In this document: one piece after another, positions 1 through 9,496 of the stretch
Numbering within the stretch: position 1 is the first letter of the stretch
Layout: every line of letters begins with the position of its first letter
Assembly: GCA_016872115.1 (NCBI GenBank)
Contig: VHBC01000006.1
Span: 62,001-126,000 of the forward strand
DNA: 64,000 nucleotides
Reading direction: 5' to 3'
DNA from: Sphingomonadales bacterium
Lineage (GTDB): Bacteria > Bacteroidota > Bacteroidia > Flavobacteriales_D > Crocinitomicaceae
The notes under the pieces: generated by a model
The model's database searches: none
The model's input: the letters and a program-made list of their open reading frames with translations, nothing else
What the model was told of the DNA's origin: nothing
Made by a program: the position numbers and the translations under genes

Positions 1-32
1 TATTTTTTTAAGCATTTTAGTAAAATTCAAGC

Positions 33-503
33 ATGAAGACTTTCCTTTTGATCGCTTTAGCGTTGTGCCTCGCAGCTTGTAAAAGTTTAGAAGAGCCTCT
101 TGAGCTAGTAAGTTACGACGGCTCACAAATTGAGCAGTTTAGCGGCCAACTTATCAAATTTGAAGCTGGTTTTCATGTGCAAAATAAACTTTGGCTTCCG
201 GTAAAAATGAAACCAGGATCTTTTGAGATTTTTATCGACCAGCAAAAAATAGGCAATCTCTATTTGGATGAGCCCATCAAATTAAAAGCAAATAAAGAAA
301 CCGTTCTAAAAGTACCATTGCGTATGATTCCTGAGCCCGGTTTTATCACCATGGCATATAAAGCAGCTAAAAAATCTGCGGTTGGCGTCAAAATAAGTGG
401 CTATCCAAAAGTGGGCATGTTGTTTTTGTATAAAACGGCGCCTATTTCAAAAGAGTCGCAAATAGATCCAGCACTATTCACTCCGTATTTCCCCACTTTC
501 TAA
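33..503 (+). CDS. LEA14-like lipoprotein, hypothetical
   Basis: A 156-residue protein with a lipoprotein signal: a short hydrophobic stretch ending in LAAC (Cys16), so it is probably lipidated. The mature part reads as one small beta-sandwich: an extended region with a V-x-N-x-L-x-L-P-V pattern, then IGNLYLDEPIKL and ETVLKVPLRM. This is the pattern of LEA14/WHy-type lipoproteins common in Bacteroidota, but the family match is by eye only. Its stop codon overlaps the polA start by one base (TAATG), so the two genes are probably co-transcribed and translationally coupled. No enzymatic motif is visible and function is unknown. The 32 bases before it hold no clear promoter. Confidence 0.7.
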   Translation: MKTFLLIALALCLAACKSLEEPLELVSYDGSQIEQFSGQLIKFEAGFHVQNKLWLPVKMKPGSFEIFIDQQKIGNLYLDEPIKLKANKETVLKVPLRMIPEPGFITMAYKAAKKSAVGVKISGYPKVGMLFLYKTAPISKESQIDPALFTPYFPTF

Positions 504-3310
504 TGCTTACTTCAAACGCACCCAAAAAGCTCTTTCTACTTGATGCTTACGCACTTATTTATCGCGCTTATTTCGCTTTTGCAAAAAACCCAAGGGTCAA
601 TTCAAAAGGGGAGAATACGTCGGCTGCTTTCGGCTTTACAAATCTTTTGATAGACGTATTAAAGACCGAACAACCCACCCATATAGCCGTGGTTTTTGAT
701 CCGCCGGGTGGATCCACTCAGCGTCAAGAAGAATTTGAAGCGTACAAAGCACAACGCGAAGAAATGCCCGAGGATATTCGTTCAATGATTCACCCAATTA
801 AGCAGATTGTGCGCGCATTTAACATTCCAATTTTAGAAGTTGCGGGCTTTGAAGCAGACGATGTGATTGGAACCGTTGCAAAGCTTGCAGAGTCCAAGGG
901 TTTTGTGACTTACATGATGACCCCCGACAAAGATTATGCCCAACTTGTAAGCCCCCAAACTTTTATTTATAAGCCGGGAAGAGGAGGTAATCCACCAGAA
1001 ATTCTTGGCATTAAAGAAGTGTGTGAAAAATTTGAAGTGCAAGACACACTCCAGGTAATCGATATTTTAGGCCTTTGGGGCGACGCCTCTGACAACATTC
1101 CGGGTATTCCGGGCATCGGCGAAAAAACCGCAAAAGTGTTGGTGGCCAAATACGGATCAATGGAGGGTCTTTTTGCTAATGTGCACGAACTCAAAGGGAA
1201 GCAAAAAGAAAATGTTGAGAATTTTCAGCAACAAGGACTCATGTCTAAATCGCTCGCTACAATCATCCGTGATGTGCCCGTTGAATTTGACGAGCAAGAC
1301 TTGCAGGTATGTCCGGTAAATGCCGATGCTATTCGCGACATTTTTACTGAACTTGAATTCCGAACCTTAGCAAAGCGTATTATTGGCGAGGAAATAGTAG
1401 TTACACAAACCAACGTTTCGAAAGAAGAGGCACAACTCGATCTTTTTGGTGTACAAAGCATGTTGGAGCCCCAATCTGCTACACCAACCTCAAGTTATAA
1501 AACAATCGTCACCGAAAAACCAAGTTATCATTTGATCACTTCGCCCGAAGAACGAAAAGAGTTGCTCGAATTGCTTCTCGTTAAGAGCGAAGTTTGTTTT
1601 GATACAGAAACCAACTCAATTGATGCCTTACATGCAAATCTTGTCGGCTTTTCATTTTCGTACAAGGCGCGCGAGGCATTTTATATTGCGGTTCCGTCAA
1701 ATTTTGAACAAGCAAAGGCTATCGTTCAGGAATTTGCGCCGATTTTTGAAGATTTATCAATTGAAAAAATTGCGCACAACATCAAGTATGACCTCAAGGT
1801 ATTACATCGCTATGGAATCGAATTAAAAGGCCCCTTGTTTGATACAATGATTGCACAATACCTGATCAATCCAGAGGCCAAACAAAGCATGGATTTCTTG
1901 GCCACCTACTATCTGAATTACCAACCAATTTCAATTGAAGAGTTGATAGGAAAGAAAGGCAAAGGCCAAGGTAATATGGCAGATTTAGCACCCGAGCAAA
2001 TTAAAGACTATGCCTGTGAAGACGCCGATATTACTTTTCAATTAAAAAAGTTCCTTGAGCCAGAAATAGAAAAACCACACTTACATCATTTGTTTTATGA
2101 CGTGGAAATGCCATTAGCAAAGGTGCTTAAGGAAATCGAACAAGAAGGAATAGCAATAGATGTAAATGCTTTACAAGCATTCTCTTTGGAGCTTGATGCA
2201 AGGCTTATTGAATTAGACAACGAAATTAAAACGCTTGCAGGACAAGATTTCAACATTGATTCGCCGCGTCAATTAGGAGAAGTCCTCTTCGAGAAACTAC
2301 AAATATCAAGTAAAGCCAAAAAAACAAAAACCGGACAATACGCAACCTCAGAAGACATCCTTCAAAAACACGAGCACGACCACCCAATTATTGGACATAT
2401 TTTGGAGTACCGCCAATTACGCAAATTAAAAAGCACATATGTAGACCCGCTGCCCGCGCTTTGCGATCCAATCGATGGTCGCATCCACAGTAGTTTTATG
2501 CAAACAGTTACAGCTACCGGGCGCCTTAGCTCTAACAACCCCAACTTGCAAAACATTCCTGTGCGCTCTGCTAAAGGCCGAGAAATTCGTCGTGCATTTG
2601 TGCCTCGTGCTGCTGATTTTCAATTAATGGCCGTCGACTATTCACAGATAGAATTGAGAATTATTGCAGCACTGTCAGGTGATGCAAATATGATTGCGGC
2701 ATTTAAAAGCGGGCATGATATTCATGCCGCAACCGCCGCTAAGGTATTCCACATACCCATAGAACAAGTCACAAGAGATCAACGTAGCGCAGCAAAGGCG
2801 GTTAATTTTGGAATCATTTATGGTCAGTCGGCGTTTGGATTGGCTCAAAATTTACAGATTTCAAGAACCGAAGCCAAGCAAATAATTGATGCTTATTTTG
2901 AACAATATAGCACCATCAAAACCTATATGGACAAGGTCATTGCGCAGGCCAGAGAATTAGGGTATGTAGAAACAATCCTCAAACGCAGACGCTATCTTCC
3001 AGATATCCATTCGGCTAATGCTGTCGTACGCGGTTTTGCTGAACGAAATGCTATTAATGCACCCATTCAAGGCTCGGCGGCCGACATTATCAAATTGGCT
3101 ATGGTTGCAGTTCAAAAAGCCATGAACAAAGAAAAGCTGAGGTCTCGTATGATTTTACAAGTTCATGACGAATTGGTTTTCGATGTTCATCAGGAGGAAC
3201 TTTCTCAAATGCAGCAACTCGTCAGAACAGCTATGGAAGGCGCCGTTCAGTTAGAAGTCCCTATGGAGGTAGAAATGAAAGCCGCCTCAAATTGGCTAGA
3301 GGCGCACTAA
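503..3310 (+). CDS. polA: DNA polymerase I
   Basis: Replicative gap-filling and repair polymerase of 935 residues with all three domains. The N-terminal 5' nuclease (about 1-290) carries the FEADD and GDASDNIPG motifs. The 3'-5' exonuclease is intact and should proofread: Exo I DTET (Asp367, Glu369), Exo II HNIKYDLK, and an Exo III Tyr-x3-Asp in YACEDAD. This differs from the many bacterial Pol I proteins that have lost these residues. The polymerase domain has motif A VDYSQIELR (Asp712), motif B RSAAKAVNFGIIYG and motif C VHDELVF (Asp889). The start is set by the TAATG overlap with the upstream lipoprotein gene. Confidence 0.98.
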   Translation: MLTSNAPKKLFLLDAYALIYRAYFAFAKNPRVNSKGENTSAAFGFTNLLIDVLKTEQPTHIAVVFDPPGGSTQRQEEFEAYKAQREEMPEDIRSMIHPIKQIVRAFNIPILEVAGFEADDVIGTVAKLAESKGFVTYMMTPDKDYAQLVSPQTFIYKPGRGGNPPEILGIKEVCEKFEVQDTLQVIDILGLWGDASDNIPGIPGIGEKTAKVLVAKYGSMEGLFANVHELKGKQKENVENFQQQGLMSKSLATIIRDVPVEFDEQDLQVCPVNADAIRDIFTELEFRTLAKRIIGEEIVVTQTNVSKEEAQLDLFGVQSMLEPQSATPTSSYKTIVTEKPSYHLITSPEERKELLELLLVKSEVCFDTETNSIDALHANLVGFSFSYKAREAFYIAVPSNFEQAKAIVQEFAPIFEDLSIEKIAHNIKYDLKVLHRYGIELKGPLFDTMIAQYLINPEAKQSMDFLATYYLNYQPISIEELIGKKGKGQGNMADLAPEQIKDYACEDADITFQLKKFLEPEIEKPHLHHLFYDVEMPLAKVLKEIEQEGIAIDVNALQAFSLELDARLIELDNEIKTLAGQDFNIDSPRQLGEVLFEKLQISSKAKKTKTGQYATSEDILQKHEHDHPIIGHILEYRQLRKLKSTYVDPLPALCDPIDGRIHSSFMQTVTATGRLSSNNPNLQNIPVRSAKGREIRRAFVPRAADFQLMAVDYSQIELRIIAALSGDANMIAAFKSGHDIHAATAAKVFHIPIEQVTRDQRSAAKAVNFGIIYGQSAFGLAQNLQISRTEAKQIIDAYFEQYSTIKTYMDKVIAQARELGYVETILKRRRYLPDIHSANAVVRGFAERNAINAPIQGSAADIIKLAMVAVQKAMNKEKLRSRMILQVHDELVFDVHQEELSQMQQLVRTAMEGAVQLEVPMEVEMKAASNWLEAH

Positions 3311-3321
3311 TAAACTTAAAG

Positions 3322-3329
3322 TATCTTTG
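3322..3329 (+). promoter_or_regulatory. Candidate -7 box before rseP
   Basis: TATCTTTG matches the Bacteroidota TAnnTTTG box exactly and lies 18 bases before the rseP ATG. No TTG sits at the usual 17-23 base distance (the nearest is 27 bases upstream), so this may be a weak internal promoter in the polA-rseP run. Confidence 0.4.
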
Positions 3330-3347
3330 TAAACGATAATATACACA

Positions 3348-4751
3348 ATGGAAATACTCATTAAAGCAGCTCAGCTGATTACCTCTCTCGCCATTCTTGT
3401 TACCCTACACGAATTAGGCCACTTTATTCCAGCTAAACTATTCAAAACGCGCGTCGAAAAATTCTACTTGTTTTTTAATCCTTATTTTTCATTTTTTAGA
3501 TGGAAACGCGTCAATGGCGAAAAAAGAAAATCTTGGTTCAGTAAAACACCGCCAGCCGATTGGTCAGCAGATCCAGTCACCACCGAATGGGGGATAGGTT
3601 GGGTTCCGTTAGGTGGCTATGTAAAAATAGCCGGCATGATCGACGAATCCATGGACACCGAACAACTCAAAAATGACCCGCAACCTTGGGAGTTCAGAAG
3701 CAAAAAAGCCTGGCAACGCCTCATTATTATGATAGGTGGTGTTACTGTTAATTTAGTGCTCGGTTTCGTGATTTACATTGGCGTTGTCTTTACTTGGGGA
3801 CAGCTCACGCTCGATCAAAATAAATTAAAAGCAGGTTTGAGCGTTCATCCTTATTTGACTCAGTACGGCATTCAATCTGGCGATATCATTTTAAAACTTG
3901 ATGGGAAATCACCATTGAATCTAGACGACATCAATAAAGAGATTTTGTTGAGAGGCGCTAGAAAGTTGACGATTAAACATACCGACGGCGCTATTCAAAA
4001 AGTACGTTTGCCAGAAGATATAGACGAAAAATTATTTGAAGCAGGCGCCTTTCCTGCCTTCAGTTTGCGCACCACAACGGTTAAAGTTGACGAGGTGAGC
4101 AAGGCGTCGCCGGCTATGAAAGGAGGCATTAAATCCAAAGACCTAATTTATGCAGTTAATGGCCAAACCATCTCCTATTACGATGAGTTTCAGGCTATTT
4201 TATTTGCAAACAAAAATAAAATGGTATCGGTTAAAGTCGCTCAAAATGGCAATTCAAAAGACACTTTAACTAAAGATGTGAGGGTAAAATCAAATGGTAC
4301 AATAGGAATATTGACTACTGCTAATTTTGTGGACCAAAATGCGTTATCAGAAAAGAAATACGGCTTTACCAAAAGCATCACTGTAGGAATGCAATATGGC
4401 ATCAACACCCTTTCTGATTATATCAGCCAGTTTAAATTTGTTTTTACGAAAAAAGGCGCCACTCAAATTGGTGGATTTGCCTCAATTGGCAACATGTTTC
4501 CACCCCTTTGGGACTGGCACACGTTCTGGCTCACCACAGCCTTGCTTTCCATTATTTTGGCGTTTATGAATATTTTACCTATACCTGCTCTCGATGGCGG
4601 CCATGTCGTCTTCTTGTTGTACGAAATGATCACGGGGAAAGAAGCGCCCCAAAAAGTATTAGAAATCGCGCAGTATATCGGAATTTTCTTATTGCTTTCT
4701 TTAATGATTTATGCCAACGGCGCAGACCTTGTGCGTTGGTTGATAAAATAG
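3348..4751 (+). CDS. rseP: Site-2 protease RseP, zinc metalloprotease
   Basis: Intramembrane zinc protease (M50) that cuts transmembrane substrates such as anti-sigma factors. At 467 residues it is a usual length for the phylum. The zinc site HELGH is at residues 21-25 in the first membrane segment. PDZ-like regions fill the middle, including a GIKSKDLIYAVNGQ stretch typical of the second PDZ. The C-terminal third metal-ligand motif reads NILPIPALDGGH, followed by a last membrane helix. It sits 37 bases after polA and 6 bases before the paaZ-like gene. A possible client, the membrane-anchored anti-sigma-like protein at 27192-28052, is in the same window, but that link is inference. Confidence 0.95.
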   Translation: MEILIKAAQLITSLAILVTLHELGHFIPAKLFKTRVEKFYLFFNPYFSFFRWKRVNGEKRKSWFSKTPPADWSADPVTTEWGIGWVPLGGYVKIAGMIDESMDTEQLKNDPQPWEFRSKKAWQRLIIMIGGVTVNLVLGFVIYIGVVFTWGQLTLDQNKLKAGLSVHPYLTQYGIQSGDIILKLDGKSPLNLDDINKEILLRGARKLTIKHTDGAIQKVRLPEDIDEKLFEAGAFPAFSLRTTTVKVDEVSKASPAMKGGIKSKDLIYAVNGQTISYYDEFQAILFANKNKMVSVKVAQNGNSKDTLTKDVRVKSNGTIGILTTANFVDQNALSEKKYGFTKSITVGMQYGINTLSDYISQFKFVFTKKGATQIGGFASIGNMFPPLWDWHTFWLTTALLSIILAFMNILPIPALDGGHVVFLLYEMITGKEAPQKVLEIAQYIGIFLLLSLMIYANGADLVRWLIK

Positions 4752-4757
4752 TGAACT

Positions 4758-6803
4758 ATGCAACGATATCAAAACTACATTCTGGGTCAATGGGTCGATG
4801 GACAAGGCGTTGAAACACCTTTGTACAATGCCATAACTGGCGTTCAAATTGGCGAGGCCTCTAGCGCGGGTTTGGATTTTTCACAAGTGCTCGAGTATGG
4901 TCGTAAAAACGGCGGCTTGTTGCGCAAAATGACTTTTCAAGAACGTGGACGCATGCTCAAAGCATTGGCATTGTTTTTATTAGAGCGAAAAGAGAAATAC
5001 TATCAAGTTTCAGCTTTAACAGGCGCCACAAAAATAGACTCTTGGATTGATATCGAAGGGGGAATAGGCAACTTATTTGCCAACGCAAGTTTGCGACGCC
5101 AGTTTCCAGATTTGCCTTTTTATATTGATGGCGTCGCTGCCCCACTTTCCAAAAACGGGACTTTTATAGGCCATCATATCATGGTTCCTAAAGAGGGTGT
5201 TGCAGTTCACATAAATGCTTTTAATTTTCCAATTTGGGGCATGCTCGAAAAAATAGCAGTCAATTTAATGGCCGGCGTTCCCGCGGTGGTCAAACCATCT
5301 GAATATACCTGTTTCTTGACAGAGGTAATGGTCCGCGACATCATAGATTCGAAAATTCTTCCGGAGGGTTCTCTTCAATTGATATGTGGTTTAGGTCGCG
5401 GCATCCTCGACACTGTAGACACATGTGATACAGTTACATTTACTGGAAGCGCAGCCACAGGCAAGCTTCTCAAAGGCTTGCCGCAAATTGCCGCAAAAAG
5501 TGTGAGTTTCAATTTAGAAGCAGACTCATTGAATGCCACTATCCTCGGAAAGGCGGCCGTTCCGGGAACCGAAGAATTTGATCTTTTTATTAAAGAATGT
5601 GTCAAAGAAATGACCATCAAGGCGGGTCAAAAATGTACTGCTGTGCGGCGAATAATGGTTCCGGAAAACTTGTTTGACGAAGTTCAGGCGGCCATAGCGG
5701 CGCGGCTGATTAGCACTAAAATAGGTGATCCTTCTGCCGAAGGCGTGCGCATGGGGGCCTTAGCAACAAGATTACAGGTTGAACGTGTTGCCGCCAATGT
5801 TTCTGAGTTGGCGAAAAGCCAGCAAATTGTATATGGTGATCTCGATGGCTTTGAAGTTGTTGGGGCCAACAAACAAGCCGGCGCATTTTTTCCACCAGTA
5901 TTATTCCGCAATGAAAAGCCATTTATTGCAACTGCTTGTCATGATATAGAAGCTTTCGGGCCAGTTGCCACCATTATGCCGTATAAAGACATGTCTGAGG
6001 CTATTGAATTGGCAAAAATGGGCAAAGGATCATTGGTTTCTTCGATTGTCACACCAGACAATACCGAGGCTATTGAATATGTTATGGGTGCTTCTAGCAT
6101 GCACGGTCGCATTTTAGTGCTCAACAAGGATTGTGCGAAAGAAAGCACAGGCCACGGTTCGCCTATGCCCTTGCTTACCCACGGGGGCCCAGGAAGAGCG
6201 GGTGGCGGAGAAGAAATGGGCGGAAAACGCGGCGTTTTGCATTACTTACAGCGCACCGCTATTCAAGGGCACCCAACTACTATAACGGCCATCACCAAGC
6301 AATTTCAAGTAGGGGCACAAATGCCCGAAGCCCAACCACATGTGTTTAGAAAACATTTCGAAGAATTAGTAATCGGGGAAACCGTGTTTACACACAAACA
6401 TACTGTCACAGATGCCGATATCGTTAATTTCGCCAATGTTTCAGGAGACAACTTTTATGCCCACATGGATGCCACCTCACTAGAGGGCACCATCTTTGAA
6501 AGACGTGTTGCTCATGGTTATTTCATTTTGTCAAAAGCTGCGGGTTTATTTGTTGACCCAAAGAAAGGCCCAGTTCTATTGAATTATGGCATAGAGGAAG
6601 CGCGCTTTACCAAACCAGTTTACCCGGGCGCTACAATCGGAGTGCGTTGTACGGTGAAAGAAAAGGTTGATCAAGAAAAGCGAAGCGCCGAGGACATCTC
6701 AAAAGGAATAGTGAAATTCTTAGTGGATGTCTATGACGAGACAGGAGAAACAGTTGCGCTTGCTACAATACTTACAATGGTTAAGAAAATCAATCAAGAT
6801 TAG
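4758..6803 (+). CDS. paaZ: PaaZ-type aldehyde dehydrogenase / enoyl-CoA hydratase fusion
   Basis: Bifunctional 681-residue protein resembling PaaZ, which hydrolyses the oxepin-CoA ring and oxidises the resulting semialdehyde in phenylacetate breakdown. The N-terminal ALDH domain (about 1-530) has the NAFNFPIWG and TGSAATG motifs and the catalytic Cys293 in GQKCTAVRR. The C-terminal MaoC hotdog domain (about 535-681) has the GDNFYAHMD and ERRVAHGY hydratase motifs. It follows rseP by 6 bases. The other paa genes (paaABCDE, paaG, paaK) are not in the window, so either they lie elsewhere or this copy acts on another CoA thioester. Confidence 0.9.
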   Translation: MQRYQNYILGQWVDGQGVETPLYNAITGVQIGEASSAGLDFSQVLEYGRKNGGLLRKMTFQERGRMLKALALFLLERKEKYYQVSALTGATKIDSWIDIEGGIGNLFANASLRRQFPDLPFYIDGVAAPLSKNGTFIGHHIMVPKEGVAVHINAFNFPIWGMLEKIAVNLMAGVPAVVKPSEYTCFLTEVMVRDIIDSKILPEGSLQLICGLGRGILDTVDTCDTVTFTGSAATGKLLKGLPQIAAKSVSFNLEADSLNATILGKAAVPGTEEFDLFIKECVKEMTIKAGQKCTAVRRIMVPENLFDEVQAAIAARLISTKIGDPSAEGVRMGALATRLQVERVAANVSELAKSQQIVYGDLDGFEVVGANKQAGAFFPPVLFRNEKPFIATACHDIEAFGPVATIMPYKDMSEAIELAKMGKGSLVSSIVTPDNTEAIEYVMGASSMHGRILVLNKDCAKESTGHGSPMPLLTHGGPGRAGGGEEMGGKRGVLHYLQRTAIQGHPTTITAITKQFQVGAQMPEAQPHVFRKHFEELVIGETVFTHKHTVTDADIVNFANVSGDNFYAHMDATSLEGTIFERRVAHGYFILSKAAGLFVDPKKGPVLLNYGIEEARFTKPVYPGATIGVRCTVKEKVDQEKRSAEDISKGIVKFLVDVYDETGETVALATILTMVKKINQD

Positions 6804-6818
6804 CCCGACGTCTTTAAA

Positions 6819-9449
6819 TTACTTTTCTTCTTGTTGGGCAAACTCAATTTCGAGTTTATCTACGTCATAATCGGTTTCTTCGTTGTAAATATCGAAGAAA
6901 GGTTCTTGGAAAGAGCGCGTGCTATATTTGCGTTCTAGGGTAAGAAGCAAGGCTGGCAAGATGATGAGGTTGGTTGCCATCCCTACCATAATGGTAATAG
7001 AGACCAATAAGCCCAATGCTTTTGTTCCCCCGAATTGAGAAAACACAAACATCAAAAAGCCAAAAAACAAGATCACTGAGGTGTAGAAAATACCGAGTCC
7101 GGTTTCGCGCAGTGAATGTAAAATAGCAAAGCGAACATCCCACCCATGCTGCTTGAGTTCGTTCCGGTATTTCCCAAGGAAAAGTATAGCGTTGTCTACG
7201 GTAATACCCAAGGCAATTCCAAACACCAAAATGGTGGATGGTTTAAGTGGAATTTGGAAGTATCCCATGATTCCCGCGGTAAAAAGCAAAGGAATGATGT
7301 TCGGAATCATAGAAACCAAAATGATTCTAAAAGATCTAAACAAAAAGGCCATCATAATAGCTATAGAAATAACAGCAAAAATTAGACTTTGTAAGAGGTT
7401 CACAAAAAGATATTTTGTTCCTTCGGTTTGTACCACTTTGATTCCCGTGAATACCAAATCATATGATTCTGCTTCAATAGCTTTTTTAAGATTTTTATTG
7501 AATCGGGCTGTCCCCATATATGACTTGATTTTGTCGGGATTCATGTCAAAGGCCAGTTGTTTTTGATCATTGCCGTTAGAAACCAAGGCGGTCAGGGTAT
7601 TAAATACACCTGTGTGTTCATAGATAAGGCTATCCATGGCGCCGGCGCTTCCCTTCACAATGTTGCTGTACAGATGCTCAAGCGTTGCTTTGTCAGGATT
7701 GAGAATGTTTTCGGTCTTTATTTTGAGCGCGTCTAGTGTAGGACCAACTTTATCGATACTGAGGTCTTTCATCTGCATACGAATACGAAGCGTAGTGTTG
7801 GTGGTATCGACTAGACTTTTTATAGAGACCGCGCCCCCATTTAAACTGCTTAAGTCGAGCTTGTCAATGTATTTCTTGAGCCGAAGTTTATCGCGATTAG
7901 AAATCAAGGTGAATTTACTTGGGTCGCCTCGGTGGTAGGCCATATTGATGGACTTGATGAGGTCAACATATGATATGCTCTTAGAGAAAAGAGTATCTGT
8001 CGCAAAAAGTTGTTGAATAGATTCAACTTTGCGCATGGTTTCAATATTGAAAAGCCTTCCTTTCTCTTTGTAGTTGATAGTAATTTCAAAAGGAATAGAA
8101 CCGCCAAAATGATGTTCAACAAATTTGAGGTCGAGGAGTATGGGGTCATCTTTTGGGATGTCACTGGTGACATTTCCGGTCGAAATAATTTTGGTCATTC
8201 CATACAAACTAAAAATGACCAAGAAGATAGAGGACGCGTAAATCCAAGGGCGGTATTTGGTAACGATTTTTACAATAATTTCAATGAATCCTTGAGAGTA
8301 GACACGACTCAGGTGCTTGAGGTGACGGGGCTTAGGCGGTTTGGCGAAAGAGGCGAAAATAGGAATGATGGCCAAAGAGAGCACAAAGACCACCATAATA
8401 TTCCAACTCGAGATGATCCCAAAGTGCGCAAGTTTGTCAGAACTTGTAAAGGTTACAAAGCCCACGGCTGTCGTTAGATTGGTTAAAAAGGTAACCGAAC
8501 CAATTCGTTTGATCATGACAAAAAGCGCACGCATTTTGTTGTCGAGCCGCATATATTCTTGATGGTATCGCGTAATTAAAAACACGCAGTTTGGAACTCC
8601 AATGACAATGAGTAGTGGCGGGACAAGCGCCATAATAATCGACAACTCAAAACCCATAAAGGCAATGCTGCCAAGGGCCCAGATCACGGATATAAACACC
8701 ACTGTATTGCACAGAAACACCACATAAAGTGATCTGAAGAAAATGAATAGCAACAAGGATGAAGCAAAAACGGAAAGCGCCAGGAAGATATACATTTCGG
8801 CAATAATGCGCTTTCCGACTACAACCCTGATGTGCGGCAGACCGGCAAAATAGACTTTCCCAAAATGTTTTTCGTATTGGTTTGCGAGCTCCTCGATTTG
8901 TAGAACGACACCTGATTTTTTTGGATTCGAAAGCACTTTTTCATCAATACCAATCATTAATAACGATACATTACTAGTGTCGTTATAGAGCAACCCACGG
9001 TAAATAGGATTTTTTCTAATTTCTTTTCGGACCTCTCCGATAGATTTATCACGAAAGGTGGTGTCTGAAAAAATACGGTGTATTTCAAATTCATTTTTGG
9101 CAATGTTGTTGGTCATCCCAAAAAGGGTAGCCTCCGAAACGACATTATCTACTCCTTTGAATTTTAATATTTTGTAACCAAGTTCACGCCACTTTTTAAG
9201 GTTTTCTTCCGTGTAAAGAGAATCGGTTTTTACTGCAATTACCAAGGTTGAACCATCTTCTCCAAACTGCAGCTTGAAGTTTTCGTAGTCCATTTGAACA
9301 GGGTCGTCTTTTGGAAGGGTATTCCCGAAACGGTTATCAACTTTAAGAGAGGTGACGGCGTAGTAGCCAAAAAAAACGGTTATAATGCTAATGATAGCCA
9401 GTATAAACAAGCGATTACGTAAAATGAAACTGGCAACTCTACTCCACAT
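6819..9449 (-). CDS. MMPL/RND superfamily exporter
   Basis: An 876-residue inner-membrane transporter of the hydrophobe/amphiphile exporter (HAE3/MMPL) group, built as two repeats of one helix, a large periplasmic loop and five helices. The second repeat carries the usual Asp in its fourth helix (GITVDNAILFLGKY). In the first repeat the matching place reads GVPNCVFLITRY and lacks an Asp, so proton coupling may be asymmetric; I recall the same P-N form in related Bacteroidota proteins. Substrates are likely lipids or other hydrophobic molecules. It converges on the paaZ-like gene with a 15-base spacer and no hairpin. No membrane-fusion partner gene is adjacent, as is usual for this group. Confidence 0.85.
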   Translation of the reverse strand: MWSRVASFILRNRLFILAIISIITVFFGYYAVTSLKVDNRFGNTLPKDDPVQMDYENFKLQFGEDGSTLVIAVKTDSLYTEENLKKWRELGYKILKFKGVDNVVSEATLFGMTNNIAKNEFEIHRIFSDTTFRDKSIGEVRKEIRKNPIYRGLLYNDTSNVSLLMIGIDEKVLSNPKKSGVVLQIEELANQYEKHFGKVYFAGLPHIRVVVGKRIIAEMYIFLALSVFASSLLLFIFFRSLYVVFLCNTVVFISVIWALGSIAFMGFELSIIMALVPPLLIVIGVPNCVFLITRYHQEYMRLDNKMRALFVMIKRIGSVTFLTNLTTAVGFVTFTSSDKLAHFGIISSWNIMVVFVLSLAIIPIFASFAKPPKPRHLKHLSRVYSQGFIEIIVKIVTKYRPWIYASSIFLVIFSLYGMTKIISTGNVTSDIPKDDPILLDLKFVEHHFGGSIPFEITINYKEKGRLFNIETMRKVESIQQLFATDTLFSKSISYVDLIKSINMAYHRGDPSKFTLISNRDKLRLKKYIDKLDLSSLNGGAVSIKSLVDTTNTTLRIRMQMKDLSIDKVGPTLDALKIKTENILNPDKATLEHLYSNIVKGSAGAMDSLIYEHTGVFNTLTALVSNGNDQKQLAFDMNPDKIKSYMGTARFNKNLKKAIEAESYDLVFTGIKVVQTEGTKYLFVNLLQSLIFAVISIAIMMAFLFRSFRIILVSMIPNIIPLLFTAGIMGYFQIPLKPSTILVFGIALGITVDNAILFLGKYRNELKQHGWDVRFAILHSLRETGLGIFYTSVILFFGFLMFVFSQFGGTKALGLLVSITIMVGMATNLIILPALLLTLERKYSTRSFQEPFFDIYNEETDYDVDKLEIEFAQQEEK

Positions 9450-9496
9450 GCGACTAAATGTACAAAAAATTGAGGCGTGAAGTTACGAATAATTGT

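Noticed and set aside
7153-8477. Antisense reading frames of 137 and 155 codons inside the MMPL exporter gene
   Set aside because: They lie fully within a gene with unambiguous family motifs, have no start signals or domains, and look like codon-bias shadows.
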